DNA from: an uncultured Eubacteriales bacterium
GTDB lineage: Bacteria; Bacillota; Clostridia; Oscillospirales; Acutalibacteraceae
Reading direction: 5' to 3'
DNA length: 10,684 nt
NCBI GenBank assembly: GCA_900313125.1
Contig: OMPZ01000062.1
Location: 1 to 10,684, forward strand
The notes under the pieces were generated by a model. The model ran no database searches. It had not been told where the DNA came from and worked only from the letters and a program-made list of their open reading frames with translations. The position numbers and the translations under genes were made by a program. This document shows positions 1-6,559 of the stretch, one piece after another (the first letter of the stretch is position 1; each line of letters starts with the position of its first letter).

Positions 1-645
1 AGCGATACACACACCGACAGCGACAAAACGACCGATTCGACAACCGACACGCACACCGACAGCGATAAATCAACCGACTCGGCAAGCGATACGCACAAGG
101 ACAGCGACAAAAACACCGATTCGGCAACCGACACGCATACCGACAGCGATAAAACGACCGATTCGGCAACCGACACGCACACGGACAGCGATAAATCAAC
201 CGACTCGGCAAGCGATACGCACACCGACAGCGATAAACCGACCGATACAGGCACGGACGTAACACCTGACACGGATAGTAAACCCGATACAGGTACAGAC
301 GTAACACCCGACACGGATAGTAAACCCGATACAGGCACGGACGTAGTGATCGATTCCGACAGCGAAACGCCCTCAGAGACAGGCGACGTACCCGTTTCGA
401 CGCCTGACGTTCCAAAGCCGGAACAGAAGAAAATGGTCGGAGACGTTACGGGCGACAATGTTGCCGACTCCGCCGACGCTATAATGATCCTGCGCGCGTC
501 GGCAGGACTTGTTTCTCTCCCTGTCACAAAGTACACCGACGTTGACAACGACGGCATGATAACAGCGCAGGACGCTGTGCTGATACTTCGCGCTTCTGTC
601 GGTCTCGACACAGGCTCGTCGATCCGTATAGGCGAATATACATGA
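1..645 (+). CDS. Dockerin-containing secreted protein, C-terminal part (5' end outside window)
   Basis: The reading frame is open from base 1 to the TGA at 643-645, so the N-terminus and any catalytic or binding module lie upstream of the window. The first ~115 codons are a low-complexity Asp/Ser/Thr linker: six 14-residue units of the form DTHTDSDKxTDSxx, two of DVTPDTDSKPDTGT, then a less regular tail to about base 430. From base ~439 follows a type I dockerin with two calcium loops, DVTGDNVADSAD and DVDNDGMITAQD, each followed by an ILRAS(A/V)GL helix. Residues at loop positions 1, 3, 5 and 12 (D/T/D/D and D/D/D/D) fit calcium binding. Positions 10-11, which usually set cohesin specificity, are SA and AQ. 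Family knowledge: dockerins attach extracellular enzymes to cohesins on scaffoldins. The function of the missing N-terminal part cannot be told. A hairpin at 678-704 follows the stop. Confidence 0.88.
   Translation, partial: SDTHTDSDKTTDSTTDTHTDSDKSTDSASDTHKDSDKNTDSATDTHTDSDKTTDSATDTHTDSDKSTDSASDTHTDSDKPTDTGTDVTPDTDSKPDTGTDVTPDTDSKPDTGTDVVIDSDSETPSETGDVPVSTPDVPKPEQKKMVGDVTGDNVADSADAIMILRASAGLVSLPVTKYTDVDNDGMITAQDAVLILRASVGLDTGSSIRIGEYT
4..339 (+). repeat. 42-bp in-frame tandem repeat encoding a 14-aa Asp/Ser/Thr linker unit
   Basis: Eight consecutive 42-bp units start at 4, 46, 88, 130, 172, 214, 256 and 298. Units 1-6 encode DTHTDSDK(T/S/N/P)TD followed by (S/T)(T/A/G)(T/S). Units 7-8 encode DVTPDTDSKPDTGT and are nearly identical to each other. 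The 14-residue period continues across the change of unit type, so unit 6 (ending TDTGT) acts as a hybrid. The array starts at the window edge and probably extends further left. Such acidic linkers normally separate a catalytic module from a dockerin; copy number is prone to change by slippage or recombination. Confidence 0.9.
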
Positions 646-677
646 CCGCATTATGATCGAAATGTGTTAAAAGCGTA

Positions 678-704
678 AAAGGCGTAGATTTTATCTGCGC
701 CTTT
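678..704 (+). terminator. Hairpin after the first dockerin gene
   Basis: AAAGGCG-t-AGAT, loop TTT, ATCT-g-CGCCTTT. The stem has 11 Watson-Crick pairs plus one t.g wobble and begins 32 nt after the stop codon. The tract behind it (ACTTGCATTTTC) is only moderately T-rich, so termination may be partial, but position and shape fit an intrinsic terminator. Confidence 0.65.
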
Positions 705-755
705 ACTTGCATTTTCGGTCATTTTGGTTAAAATAGAAAAAATGACCGTTACATA

Positions 756-784
756 TTGTTTTATTCGCAAAATTGTGATAAAAT
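756..784 (+). promoter_or_regulatory. Predicted sigma-A promoter for the GtrA-family gene
   Basis: A -35-like TTGTTT (756-761), a 17-nt spacer and a -10-like TAAAAT (779-784) with an upstream TGa (776-778) fitting an extended -10. Transcription would begin near 791. A perfect 13-bp inverted repeat (759-771 and 792-804) brackets the -10, suggesting an operator. Confidence 0.45.
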
Positions 785-804
785 TAATGTGTTTGCGAAT
801 AAAA
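759..804. promoter_or_regulatory. Perfect 13-bp inverted repeat around the -10 of the GtrA-family gene
   Basis: TTTTATTCGCAAA at 759-771 is the exact reverse complement of TTTGCGAATAAAA at 792-804; 20 nt separate the arms. The left arm starts in the predicted -35 and fills most of the spacer. The right arm covers the first transcribed bases and ends 6 nt before the GGAG at 810-813. It may be a repressor operator with two half-sites two helical turns apart, or a leader hairpin if transcription starts upstream. No T-tract follows, so it is not an intrinsic terminator. Confidence 0.6.
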
Positions 805-825
805 TGAACGGAGTGACCTTAAATT

Positions 826-1335
826 ATGAAAAGATGGTTCCACAAGCTCTTTATCGAAGAGACGACCAACACATTTATCCAGTTTTTCAGAAGTCTGTTT
901 GTCGGCGGTATCGCCACAATAGTAGATATCGGCGTTCTGGTGCTGTTCAGAGAGCTTTTCCATACGCCCGAAAAGGCGGCGACAGTCTTTGGCTTTATCG
1001 CAGGTCTCGCCGTGAACTATGTGGTGTCAACGTACTGGGTATTTGCAAAAGCAAAGGTCAAAAACCGCGTTGTTGACTTCATCGCTTTCGCCGTGATCGG
1101 AATAATCGGTCTCGGGCTTACTCAGCTCATAATCGCCCCGTTTGCGATGGAGGGTATTTTCGGCGAGGGCTATTTTGTGAAAAACGCGACCTTCGGCACG
1201 CTTATCCCGACGGATAAATACTACATCGCAGGCAAGCTCGTTGCGACTGTCCTCGTGTACCTGTGGAATTTCTGTGCGAGGAAATTCATTCTCTACCGCA
1301 AAGCCGAAAGCGACGATACGGCAGCAGAAGCTTAA
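826..1335 (+). CDS. GtrA-family small membrane protein (putative polyprenyl-phosphate-sugar flippase)
   Basis: 169 residues, the usual size for a single-domain GtrA protein. About four hydrophobic segments are visible near residues 21-42, 50-72, 84-105 and 134-152. The family signature is present: FxRxLFVGGIATIVD at the start of TM1, AVNYVVSTYWVF after TM2, and a C-terminal WNFCARKFILYRK. Known of the family: GtrA proteins are thought to move or present undecaprenyl-phosphate-linked sugars across the membrane for surface polysaccharide or teichoic acid decoration. The ATG at 826 has GGAG at 810-813, a slightly long spacing of 12 nt. It is the first gene of the polysaccharide-type group, preceded by a predicted promoter at 756-784. 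A palindromic repeat between it and the oxidoreductase gene may reduce read-through. Family confident, substrate unknown. Confidence 0.88.
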   Translation: MKRWFHKLFIEETTNTFIQFFRSLFVGGIATIVDIGVLVLFRELFHTPEKAATVFGFIAGLAVNYVVSTYWVFAKAKVKNRVVDFIAFAVIGIIGLGLTQLIIAPFAMEGIFGEGYFVKNATFGTLIPTDKYYIAGKLVATVLVYLWNFCARKFILYRKAESDDTAAEA

Positions 1336-1393
1336 ATATGTGTCAGTTCAAATATAAATATCGGATAACTGTTCAATACTTGGTAAAAAACAA

Positions 1394-1421
1394 TTGTAAA
1401 TATTTAAAAATGCTTTGTAAT
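1394..1421 (+). promoter_or_regulatory. Weak candidate promoter upstream of the oxidoreductase gene
   Basis: TTGTAA (1394-1399), a 16-nt spacer and TGTAAT (1416-1421), four and five matches of six to the sigma-A boxes. The -10 touches the left edge of the palindromic repeat, so a transcript starting here would carry the whole repeat as its leader. The A/T-rich surroundings make chance matches likely. Confidence 0.25.
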
Positions 1422-1535
1422 ACCCCTCCGTCACGCCTTTTGGCGTGCCACCTCCCCTAAAGTGGAGGCTTGTAATACAGAAACCTGTAAGCCTCCCCTG
1501 TAGGGGAGGTGCTGAGCGCAGCGAAGCGGAGGGGT
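1422..1535. repeat. 114-bp MITE-like/REP-like palindromic element
   Basis: A nested palindrome. Terminal inverted repeats are ACCCCTCCG (1422-1430) and CGGAGGGGT (1527-1535). Inside are a small hairpin CACGCC-TTTT-GGCGTG (1432-1447), a perfect 11-bp pair CACCTCCCCTA (1449-1459) with TAGGGGAGGTG (1501-1511), and an inner GGAGGCTT/AAGCCTCC pair (1464-1471, 1489-1496). There is no ORF, and its G/C-rich runs contrast with the A/T-rich flanks. I recall similar CCCCTCCG-ended elements as dispersed repeats in many gut Firmicutes. As RNA it would fold strongly between the GtrA gene and the oxidoreductase and could attenuate read-through. It ends 34 nt before the downstream start codon. Confidence 0.85.
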
Positions 1536-1554
1536 TATGAATAGATATAATATC

Positions 1555-1560
1555 GGAGGA
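1555..1560 (+). promoter_or_regulatory. Ribosome binding site that sets the oxidoreductase start
   Basis: GGAGGA lies 9 nt before the ATG at 1570. It is inside the longer open frame that begins with the ATG at 1537, so the 1570 start is preferred; the Rossmann motif then begins at residue 4, as is normal for this family. Confidence 0.8.
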
Positions 1561-1569
1561 ATTACCAGC

Positions 1570-3141
1570 ATGAAGAAGGTAGTAATTATAGGCGCAGGAC
1601 CGGCGGGGCTCACAGCCGCTTACGAACTCCTTAAAAACGGCGGCAGCAAAGACTACGAGGTCGTTATTCTTGAAAGCTCGCAGGTCATCGGCGGTATCTC
1701 TCAGACTGTAAGATACAACGGCAACCGCATGGATATCGGCGGTCACAGGTTCTTCTCGAAGGACGAGAGCGTAATGAACTGGTGGAAGTCGATGATGCCG
1801 ATACAGGGCGTCAACAGCTTTGACGACGAAAAGCTCGGCAGAGAGAAGCCCCTCGAGACAGGCGGTCCCGACCCGAACAAAGAGGACCGCGTAATGCTTA
1901 TCCGCCGCAGAGTGTCGCGTATCTACTTCAACAAGCATTTCTTTGATTATCCGATCTCCATGAAGTGGAGTACAATAAAGAACATGGGCTTCGGTACGAC
2001 GATGGTTGCAGGCTTCAGCTACCTGAAGGCAGCCATCTTCAAAAAGCCCGAGGACAACCTCAACAATTTCTACATCAACCGTTTCGGCAAAAAGCTCTAC
2101 AGTATGTTCTTCGAGGGCTACACCGAAAAGCTTTGGGGACGTCACCCCAGCGAGATCTCCGCCGATTGGGGCGCACAGCGCGTAAAGGGTCTGTCGATAC
2201 GCGCACTCATAAAGGATATGTTCAAAAAGGCGTTCGGCGGCAAGAAGAACAACAAAGAGGTCGAGACGTCGCTCATCGAGGAGTTCTGGTATCCGAAGTA
2301 CGGTCCCGGTCAGCTTTGGGAGACGGTAGCTTCCGAGATCGAAAAAGCCGGCGGCGTTATCAAGATGGGCTATGACGTAAGAAATATCGTGCTCAACAAC
2401 AATAAGGTTACACAGGTAGTCTGCGAGACCGAGGGCGGCTCGGTAACGGTCGAGGGCGATGTGTTCATCTCGACCATGCCCGTAAAGGATCTCGTTACCG
2501 GCATGACAGGCGACAAGCCCGACGACGATATCGTGGCTATCGCGAAGGGTCTGCCTTACAGAGACTTCGTGACCGTAGGACTTCTCGTAGACAAGCTCGC
2601 TCTTAAAAACGAGACCGATATAAAAACGCTCGGAAACATCGTGCCCGACTGCTGGATCTACGTTCAGGATACCAACGTCAAGCTCGGAAGGATACAGGTG
2701 TTCAACAACTGGAGCCCGTATCTCGTAAACGACCCCGAGCACCATGTGTGGATCGGTCTTGAGTACTTCTGTGAGGAGGGCGACTCCTTCTGGAATATGA
2801 CGGACGAAGAGTGCATCGAGTTTGCCGCGAAGGAGCTTCAGACAATGGGCATCATCACGACCGATCAGGTGAAGGATTCTCACCGCGAGCGCGTGAAGAA
2901 GGCGTACCCCGCATATTTCGATACATACGCTCAGATGGATACGCTCATAGCTCAGCTAAATAAATACACGAACCTTTTCTGTATCGGCAGAAACGGTCAG
3001 CACCGCTACAACAACATGGATCACTCTATGGTAACGGCGTTCAGAGCGGTAGACGCTATAAAGTCCGGCTCAAACGATAAGTCAGCTGTCTGGAACGTCA
3101 ACACCGAAAAATCGTATCACGAGACGAAGGACGGTAAGTAA
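1570..3141 (+). CDS. FAD-dependent oxidoreductase (protoporphyrinogen-oxidase / UDP-galactopyranose-mutase-like)
   Basis: 523 residues from the ATG at 1570. The N-terminus MKKVVIIGAGPAGLTAAYEL is a dinucleotide-binding fold with GxGxxG at residues 8-13 and the ribose-binding acidic residue E35 (VVILE). Next come GGISQTV (41-47) and DIGGHRFFS (55-63), the second FAD contact region typical of this superfamily. The C-terminus has GRNGQHRYNNMDHSM (473-487), which I associate with the subgroup in surface-polysaccharide clusters rather than with heme-making enzymes. No signal peptide is seen; it should be cytoplasmic, perhaps membrane-associated. Its stop is 3 nt from the start of the glycosyltransferase gene, so the two are co-transcribed. 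Inference: it may oxidise, epimerise or ring-contract a nucleotide- or lipid-linked sugar used by the glycosyltransferase. Annotation pipelines often call such proteins protoporphyrinogen oxidase, but no heme-pathway genes are nearby. Superfamily confident, substrate unknown. Confidence 0.85.
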   Translation: MKKVVIIGAGPAGLTAAYELLKNGGSKDYEVVILESSQVIGGISQTVRYNGNRMDIGGHRFFSKDESVMNWWKSMMPIQGVNSFDDEKLGREKPLETGGPDPNKEDRVMLIRRRVSRIYFNKHFFDYPISMKWSTIKNMGFGTTMVAGFSYLKAAIFKKPEDNLNNFYINRFGKKLYSMFFEGYTEKLWGRHPSEISADWGAQRVKGLSIRALIKDMFKKAFGGKKNNKEVETSLIEEFWYPKYGPGQLWETVASEIEKAGGVIKMGYDVRNIVLNNNKVTQVVCETEGGSVTVEGDVFISTMPVKDLVTGMTGDKPDDDIVAIAKGLPYRDFVTVGLLVDKLALKNETDIKTLGNIVPDCWIYVQDTNVKLGRIQVFNNWSPYLVNDPEHHVWIGLEYFCEEGDSFWNMTDEECIEFAAKELQTMGIITTDQVKDSHRERVKKAYPAYFDTYAQMDTLIAQLNKYTNLFCIGRNGQHRYNNMDHSMVTAFRAVDAIKSGSNDKSAVWNVNTEKSYHETKDGK

Positions 3142-3144
3142 GCT

Positions 3145-4734
3145 ATGAGTAAGACCTCCAAGAGAATCAAACCGTCACCAAAGCCGCAGAACGCCTTGAC
3201 GTACAAGCCCGATGTCGACGCTGAGATCATAAAAAAGACGATCGGCGTTATCGGCTTTCTGTGCATACTCAGCACTATCCTGTTCAACAAAACGAAGGAA
3301 ATGGGCGGCGCGGTGTTCCCCGTAATGTGCTTTCTCGCGCTGGGCGTCGCCGTAGCAGTCCTGTGGTTCGAGGGCAAGCTGACGACGCAGAACGCCGTCT
3401 TGCTCATTATCGCCGCAGGCTTCATAATACGTCTGAATTATGTTATATACACTCCGCTTTCCGAGACCGCGAGACTGCGTCAGCACGATATGTACAAGTT
3501 CGGCGGTGATAAGGGGCATTCGGCGTACATAGAGCATTTTTACAACAACGGCTTCACCCTGCCCGATTTCAACCCCACAACGAAGGCACAGTTTTATCAC
3601 CCGCCGCTGCACCATCTGCTTGCCGCGATGTGGATGCGTATACTCACGACGTTCGGCATGAGCTACAGCAGGGCGATAGGAAGTATGCAGTTTTTGTCGC
3701 TGTTCTATTCCTCCTGCGTGTTGGTGGTCTGCGAAAGGATATTCACAAAGCTGCGTATCGAGGGCAGGTCAAAGCTCCTCGCGCTTACGGTCTGCGCGTT
3801 TCACCCGCAGCTTATACTGCTTTCCGGCTCTGTCAACAACGATGGGCTCGCGCTTCTGTTCACGCTGCTCGCTGTTTACACAACGCTCAAATGGTATGAG
3901 GAACCGACCACGAAGAACATTCTGATGATCGCGCTCTCGATCGGTCTCGGTATGTCAACAAAGATATCGGTCGCGCTCGTCTCGATACCGATAGCGCTGC
4001 TGTTTTTGATAAAGCTCATCAAGGAGAAGAAAAAGCTCTACGAGAACATTCTCCAATACTGCATATTCGGCGTGGTGTGTCTCCCGCTGGGGCTGTGGTT
4101 CCCGATCAGGAACGCGATAAAGTTTGACGTACCGCTCACCTATGTGCAGAAGCTTTCTCCGACATCGGATCAGTATATCGGAGATAAGTCGGTATACGAA
4201 CGCCTTTTCGACTACTCGTACCACCCGTTTGAAAACGTGTTCCTCAACAGAGTCGCTACCGGCGCCGATTTCTTCGAGTACAATCCGCTCGTCGCTATCG
4301 TCAAGACGTCGCTGTTCGGCGAGTACAACTTCTCAACGTCGAACGAGCACATAACTCCGTTTTGCAGGATACTGCTCATTCTGAACATGGTGATGATCTT
4401 CCTTTCGATAGCGGCTATGGTTTATTTCATCGTCAGAAAGAACCGCTTTGCCGATATGCCCGAAAAGGTATTCCTCGTGTTCTATAATGTACTGATGTTT
4501 GTGTACTTCATCAAGTTCTGCTTTGACTTCCCGCACAACTGTTCAATGGATTTCCGCTACATCGCTCCGAGCTGTATTCTGGGCGTGCTGTTCATCGCGG
4601 CGGCAAGGGAGCAGTTCGCGCTCGACTTCAAGAAAAACGAGGTCGCTGTCAAAGCCGTTAAGATAACGACAGGCGCGGCTGAGATACTTTTCGCTCTCAC
4701 CTCGATCATCGTGTACATCATGCTCGGCGCATAA
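3145..4734 (+). CDS. GT-C type membrane glycosyltransferase (family 39 / ArnT-PMT-like)
   Basis: 529 residues. A basic N-terminal tail (KTSKRIKPSPKP) is followed by about ten hydrophobic segments, the first three near residues 33-48, 54-75 and 84-102. After the third lies the region RLRQHDMYKFGGDKGHSAYI (about 110-129), then QFYHPPLHHLLAA (149-161), the acidic and YHPPL motifs seen in polyprenyl-phosphate-sugar-dependent GT-C enzymes. Family knowledge: these enzymes use a polyprenyl-phosphate monosaccharide on the outer face of the membrane and transfer it to a glycan, lipid or protein. The start ATG is 3 nt after the oxidoreductase stop, with only a weak AAGGA (3127-3131), so translation probably depends on coupling. 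With the GtrA protein it gives a plausible flip-and-transfer pair. Acceptor and sugar cannot be told from sequence. Downstream lie a repeat unit and a strong terminator. Confidence 0.8.
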   Translation: MSKTSKRIKPSPKPQNALTYKPDVDAEIIKKTIGVIGFLCILSTILFNKTKEMGGAVFPVMCFLALGVAVAVLWFEGKLTTQNAVLLIIAAGFIIRLNYVIYTPLSETARLRQHDMYKFGGDKGHSAYIEHFYNNGFTLPDFNPTTKAQFYHPPLHHLLAAMWMRILTTFGMSYSRAIGSMQFLSLFYSSCVLVVCERIFTKLRIEGRSKLLALTVCAFHPQLILLSGSVNNDGLALLFTLLAVYTTLKWYEEPTTKNILMIALSIGLGMSTKISVALVSIPIALLFLIKLIKEKKKLYENILQYCIFGVVCLPLGLWFPIRNAIKFDVPLTYVQKLSPTSDQYIGDKSVYERLFDYSYHPFENVFLNRVATGADFFEYNPLVAIVKTSLFGEYNFSTSNEHITPFCRILLILNMVMIFLSIAAMVYFIVRKNRFADMPEKVFLVFYNVLMFVYFIKFCFDFPHNCSMDFRYIAPSCILGVLFIAAAREQFALDFKKNEVAVKAVKITTGAAEILFALTSIIVYIMLGA

Positions 4735-4754
4735 GACAGACCATTGAAAATATT

Positions 4755-4839
4755 ACTGAAAACTGAAAACTTAAGACTTAAAACTTAAAAATATAGGAGT
4801 CGCTTCGCTCCTGCTTTATAGAAAAAGTCTCTAAAAGAT
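4755..4839 (+). repeat. 3'-end-associated heptad repeat unit, copy 1
   Basis: Begins 20 nt after the glycosyltransferase stop. Five 7-nt units run from 4755 to 4789: ACTGAAA, ACTGAAA, ACTTAAG, ACTTAAA, ACTTAAA. Then come AATATAGGAG, the core TCGCTTCGCTC (4800-4810), a T-rich TTTATAGA and AGTCTCTAAAAGAT (4826-4839). AGGAG (4795-4799) and CTCCT (4808-4812) can form a short hairpin. The same arrangement occurs at 10216-10294 (+) and, on the minus strand, at 10359-10298. This copy has no inverted partner. Confidence 0.75.
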
Positions 4840-4862
4840 CAATAAATAATCATGTCATTTAT

Positions 4863-4904
4863 AATACCCGGCACAGACCGAAATATCTGTGCCGGGTATT
4901 TTGT
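4863..4904. terminator. Strong intrinsic terminator between convergent transcription units
   Basis: AATACCCGGCACAGA (4863-4877) pairs perfectly with TCTGTGCCGGGTATT (4886-4900), a 15-bp stem with an 8-nt loop. On the plus strand it runs into TTTTGTGTT. It ends the glycosyltransferase operon and lies about 10 nt beyond the histidine kinase stop on the minus strand. It may work in both directions, although the minus-strand tract is less T-rich. Confidence 0.85.
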
Positions 4905-4910
4905 GTTATA

Positions 4911-6557
4911 TTATGAAAGCGTCAGAGTGCAGCTAAACGTCGTGCCGTTTTGTTCGAGCCTGCATTTCGCGCCGTGCATATCGGCGATAGACCTCACGAT
5001 CGACAAGCCGAGACCGCTGCCGCGCCTGCTGCGGCTTTTGTCATGGCGAAAGAAGGGCTGCCAGAGCTTTGAAAGCTCGTCTGACGGCAGCGGCGCGCAT
5101 TCGTTTGCAACCGTGACCGAGCCGCCCTCGACAGTTACCGTGATCTCGCTTTCCGGCAGAGAATACTTCACGGCGTTGTCCGTCAGGTTTTCTATGGCGG
5201 TCTTTATCTGCTCGCGGTCGGCAGTCACCGTACTGTCGCCGCTGTGAGTGAGCGAAAGCGTTTTTCCGTCGGGCAGAGCCGGCAGCGATTCCGTGATCTC
5301 CTTTGCAAGCTCATAGAGGTCAAACGATGTCGGGTGCAGCGTCATTTCGTATTGATCGAGCTTCCCGAACTCAAGCATTCTGCGGACTATCGTGTCTATT
5401 TCCTCCGTCTCCTCGATTATCCTGTCGATGTAAAGCTCGCGCTCCGTTTCGTCTATATCCTCCTTCAGGCTGTACGCGTAGCCGCTTATCACAAACAGCG
5501 GCGTTTTGATATCGTGCGTGAGGGCGTTCGTTAAAAACTGCCTTTTATGCTCGCCGAGTATCTGCTCCTCGATAGTTTTCCAGATCGTAAAGCAAAGCAG
5601 AAACGTTATCGTAAGGAAGAAAACAAAGATAACGCCAAGCCCGATAAGAAGCTCGCCGCGGCAGCTTTTCAGCAGGTCTATCCTTCTTGCGTACCGGATC
5701 TCGAGCGGAATGTCCTCGCTGCCGCCGAACTCCTCGCCGAAGATCATGAACTGATCGGACATATAGAAAACGTACTCAAACGTTCCGACGCGTATCATAT
5801 CAACGCTGTTCTTTCGCTGCTCCTTCGTCAGCGTGCCGATAATATCGCTGTTGTAAACGCCGCCGAGGATAAACTCCTTCGGAATGATGTTTTGCTTGAT
5901 CGGCGCGCTGTCATAGGTTTCAAGCTCGTCTATCGAATTTGCGCTCAGGTCGTAGCGCGCCGCGCAGTCGTCTATGATAAACCTCGGGTCGCTGCCGTTT
6001 ACGAGCACGATCTTCAGTTCTATCGGGATAAAGAGGATAGAGTATGCCTGAAGCTTCGAGCAGACAAGCTCGTAGTAATTGCCGTCGTCTCTTTTCGTGT
6101 TCAGCAGCGTTTCGATCTCATTGAACTGCTCACTGCTCAGCGCGTTTTTAATGTCGTCGTAACGGAGCACTCCTATCACGATCGGCGTATAATCGTAGTC
6201 AACGCTGACGGCAAATTTCACGCCCACGCCGCCGGCTGTGTCGGCATTTCCGAACTGATCGCCGCAGTCGCGAAAAATATACTGACTGTCGTAATCGCCG
6301 ATGGTCTTGCCCTCATCGTACATCAGCGCGGGATTGTTCATGAAGAAAAGATTCACCGTCTCGCCGCTGCCGTGGTCTGCCATAAGCAGCTGCTTTGAGT
6401 AGGAAAGCTTTTCCGTCTCGCTTTTCTGAAGCTCCGACTTTTCAAGGTCTACTCTGACGCAGCAGAACAGTACCGACACGGCGAGCCACACCGCGAGCAT
6501 TATCAGAATTATGCGCAGGCAAAGCCTGTGCCGCTGTTTTTTAAGCCGCTTTTCCAT
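4911..6557 (-). CDS. Sensor histidine kinase of a two-component system
   Basis: 548 residues. A short basic cytoplasmic start is followed by TM1 (about 14-34), a large extracellular region (about 35-302), TM2 (about 303-325) and the kinase core. The H-box is LTNALTHDIKTPL with the phospho-acceptor His348. The N-box is ENLTDNAVKYS (456-466), the F-box WQPFFRHDKSRS (499-510) and the G2 box GSGLGLSIV (513-521). The usual DxGxG of G1 is replaced by NECAPLPSDEL (485-495), a variant I recognise in VanS-like Firmicutes kinases. Only ~20 residues separate TM2 from the H-box, leaving no room for a HAMP domain. The extracellular region of about 265 residues is large for such a kinase and matches no sensor domain I recognise. 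The start lies 2 nt after the regulator stop, with GAGG about 11 nt upstream inside the regulator's end. It should phosphorylate the adjacent regulator; the signal is unknown. Confidence 0.92.
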   Translation of the reverse strand: MEKRLKKQRHRLCLRIILIMLAVWLAVSVLFCCVRVDLEKSELQKSETEKLSYSKQLLMADHGSGETVNLFFMNNPALMYDEGKTIGDYDSQYIFRDCGDQFGNADTAGGVGVKFAVSVDYDYTPIVIGVLRYDDIKNALSSEQFNEIETLLNTKRDDGNYYELVCSKLQAYSILFIPIELKIVLVNGSDPRFIIDDCAARYDLSANSIDELETYDSAPIKQNIIPKEFILGGVYNSDIIGTLTKEQRKNSVDMIRVGTFEYVFYMSDQFMIFGEEFGGSEDIPLEIRYARRIDLLKSCRGELLIGLGVIFVFFLTITFLLCFTIWKTIEEQILGEHKRQFLTNALTHDIKTPLFVISGYAYSLKEDIDETERELYIDRIIEETEEIDTIVRRMLEFGKLDQYEMTLHPTSFDLYELAKEITESLPALPDGKTLSLTHSGDSTVTADREQIKTAIENLTDNAVKYSLPESEITVTVEGGSVTVANECAPLPSDELSKLWQPFFRHDKSRSRRGSGLGLSIVRSIADMHGAKCRLEQNGTTFSCTLTLS

Positions 6558-6559
6558 AA

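Noticed and set aside
4..255. Regular short repeats that could suggest a CRISPR array
   Set aside because: The units are directly adjacent with no unique spacers, have a 42-bp period, and stay in frame with the dockerin protein.
1546..1551. Perfect TATAAT close to the oxidoreductase gene
   Set aside because: Transcription would start around 1558, inside the ribosome binding site at 1555-1560, and there is no -35 at the right distance; the position falls inside the palindromic repeat's right arm.
1537..1569. Upstream in-frame ATG for the oxidoreductase
   Set aside because: It directly follows the repeat end (GGGGTT) with no ribosome binding site, while the ATG at 1570 has GGAGGA 9 nt upstream and gives the normal N-terminus.
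1348..2883. 511-codon open frame on the minus strand
   Set aside because: It lies antisense to the FAD oxidoreductase, which has clear family motifs across its length. The antisense frame is open because of codon bias; its protein has no recognisable domain, and its 3' end runs through the palindromic repeat.
5547..6398. 283-codon plus-strand open frame
   Set aside because: Antisense to the histidine kinase gene. No domain pattern, and the composition (rich in R, V, A and D) is typical of a shadow frame.
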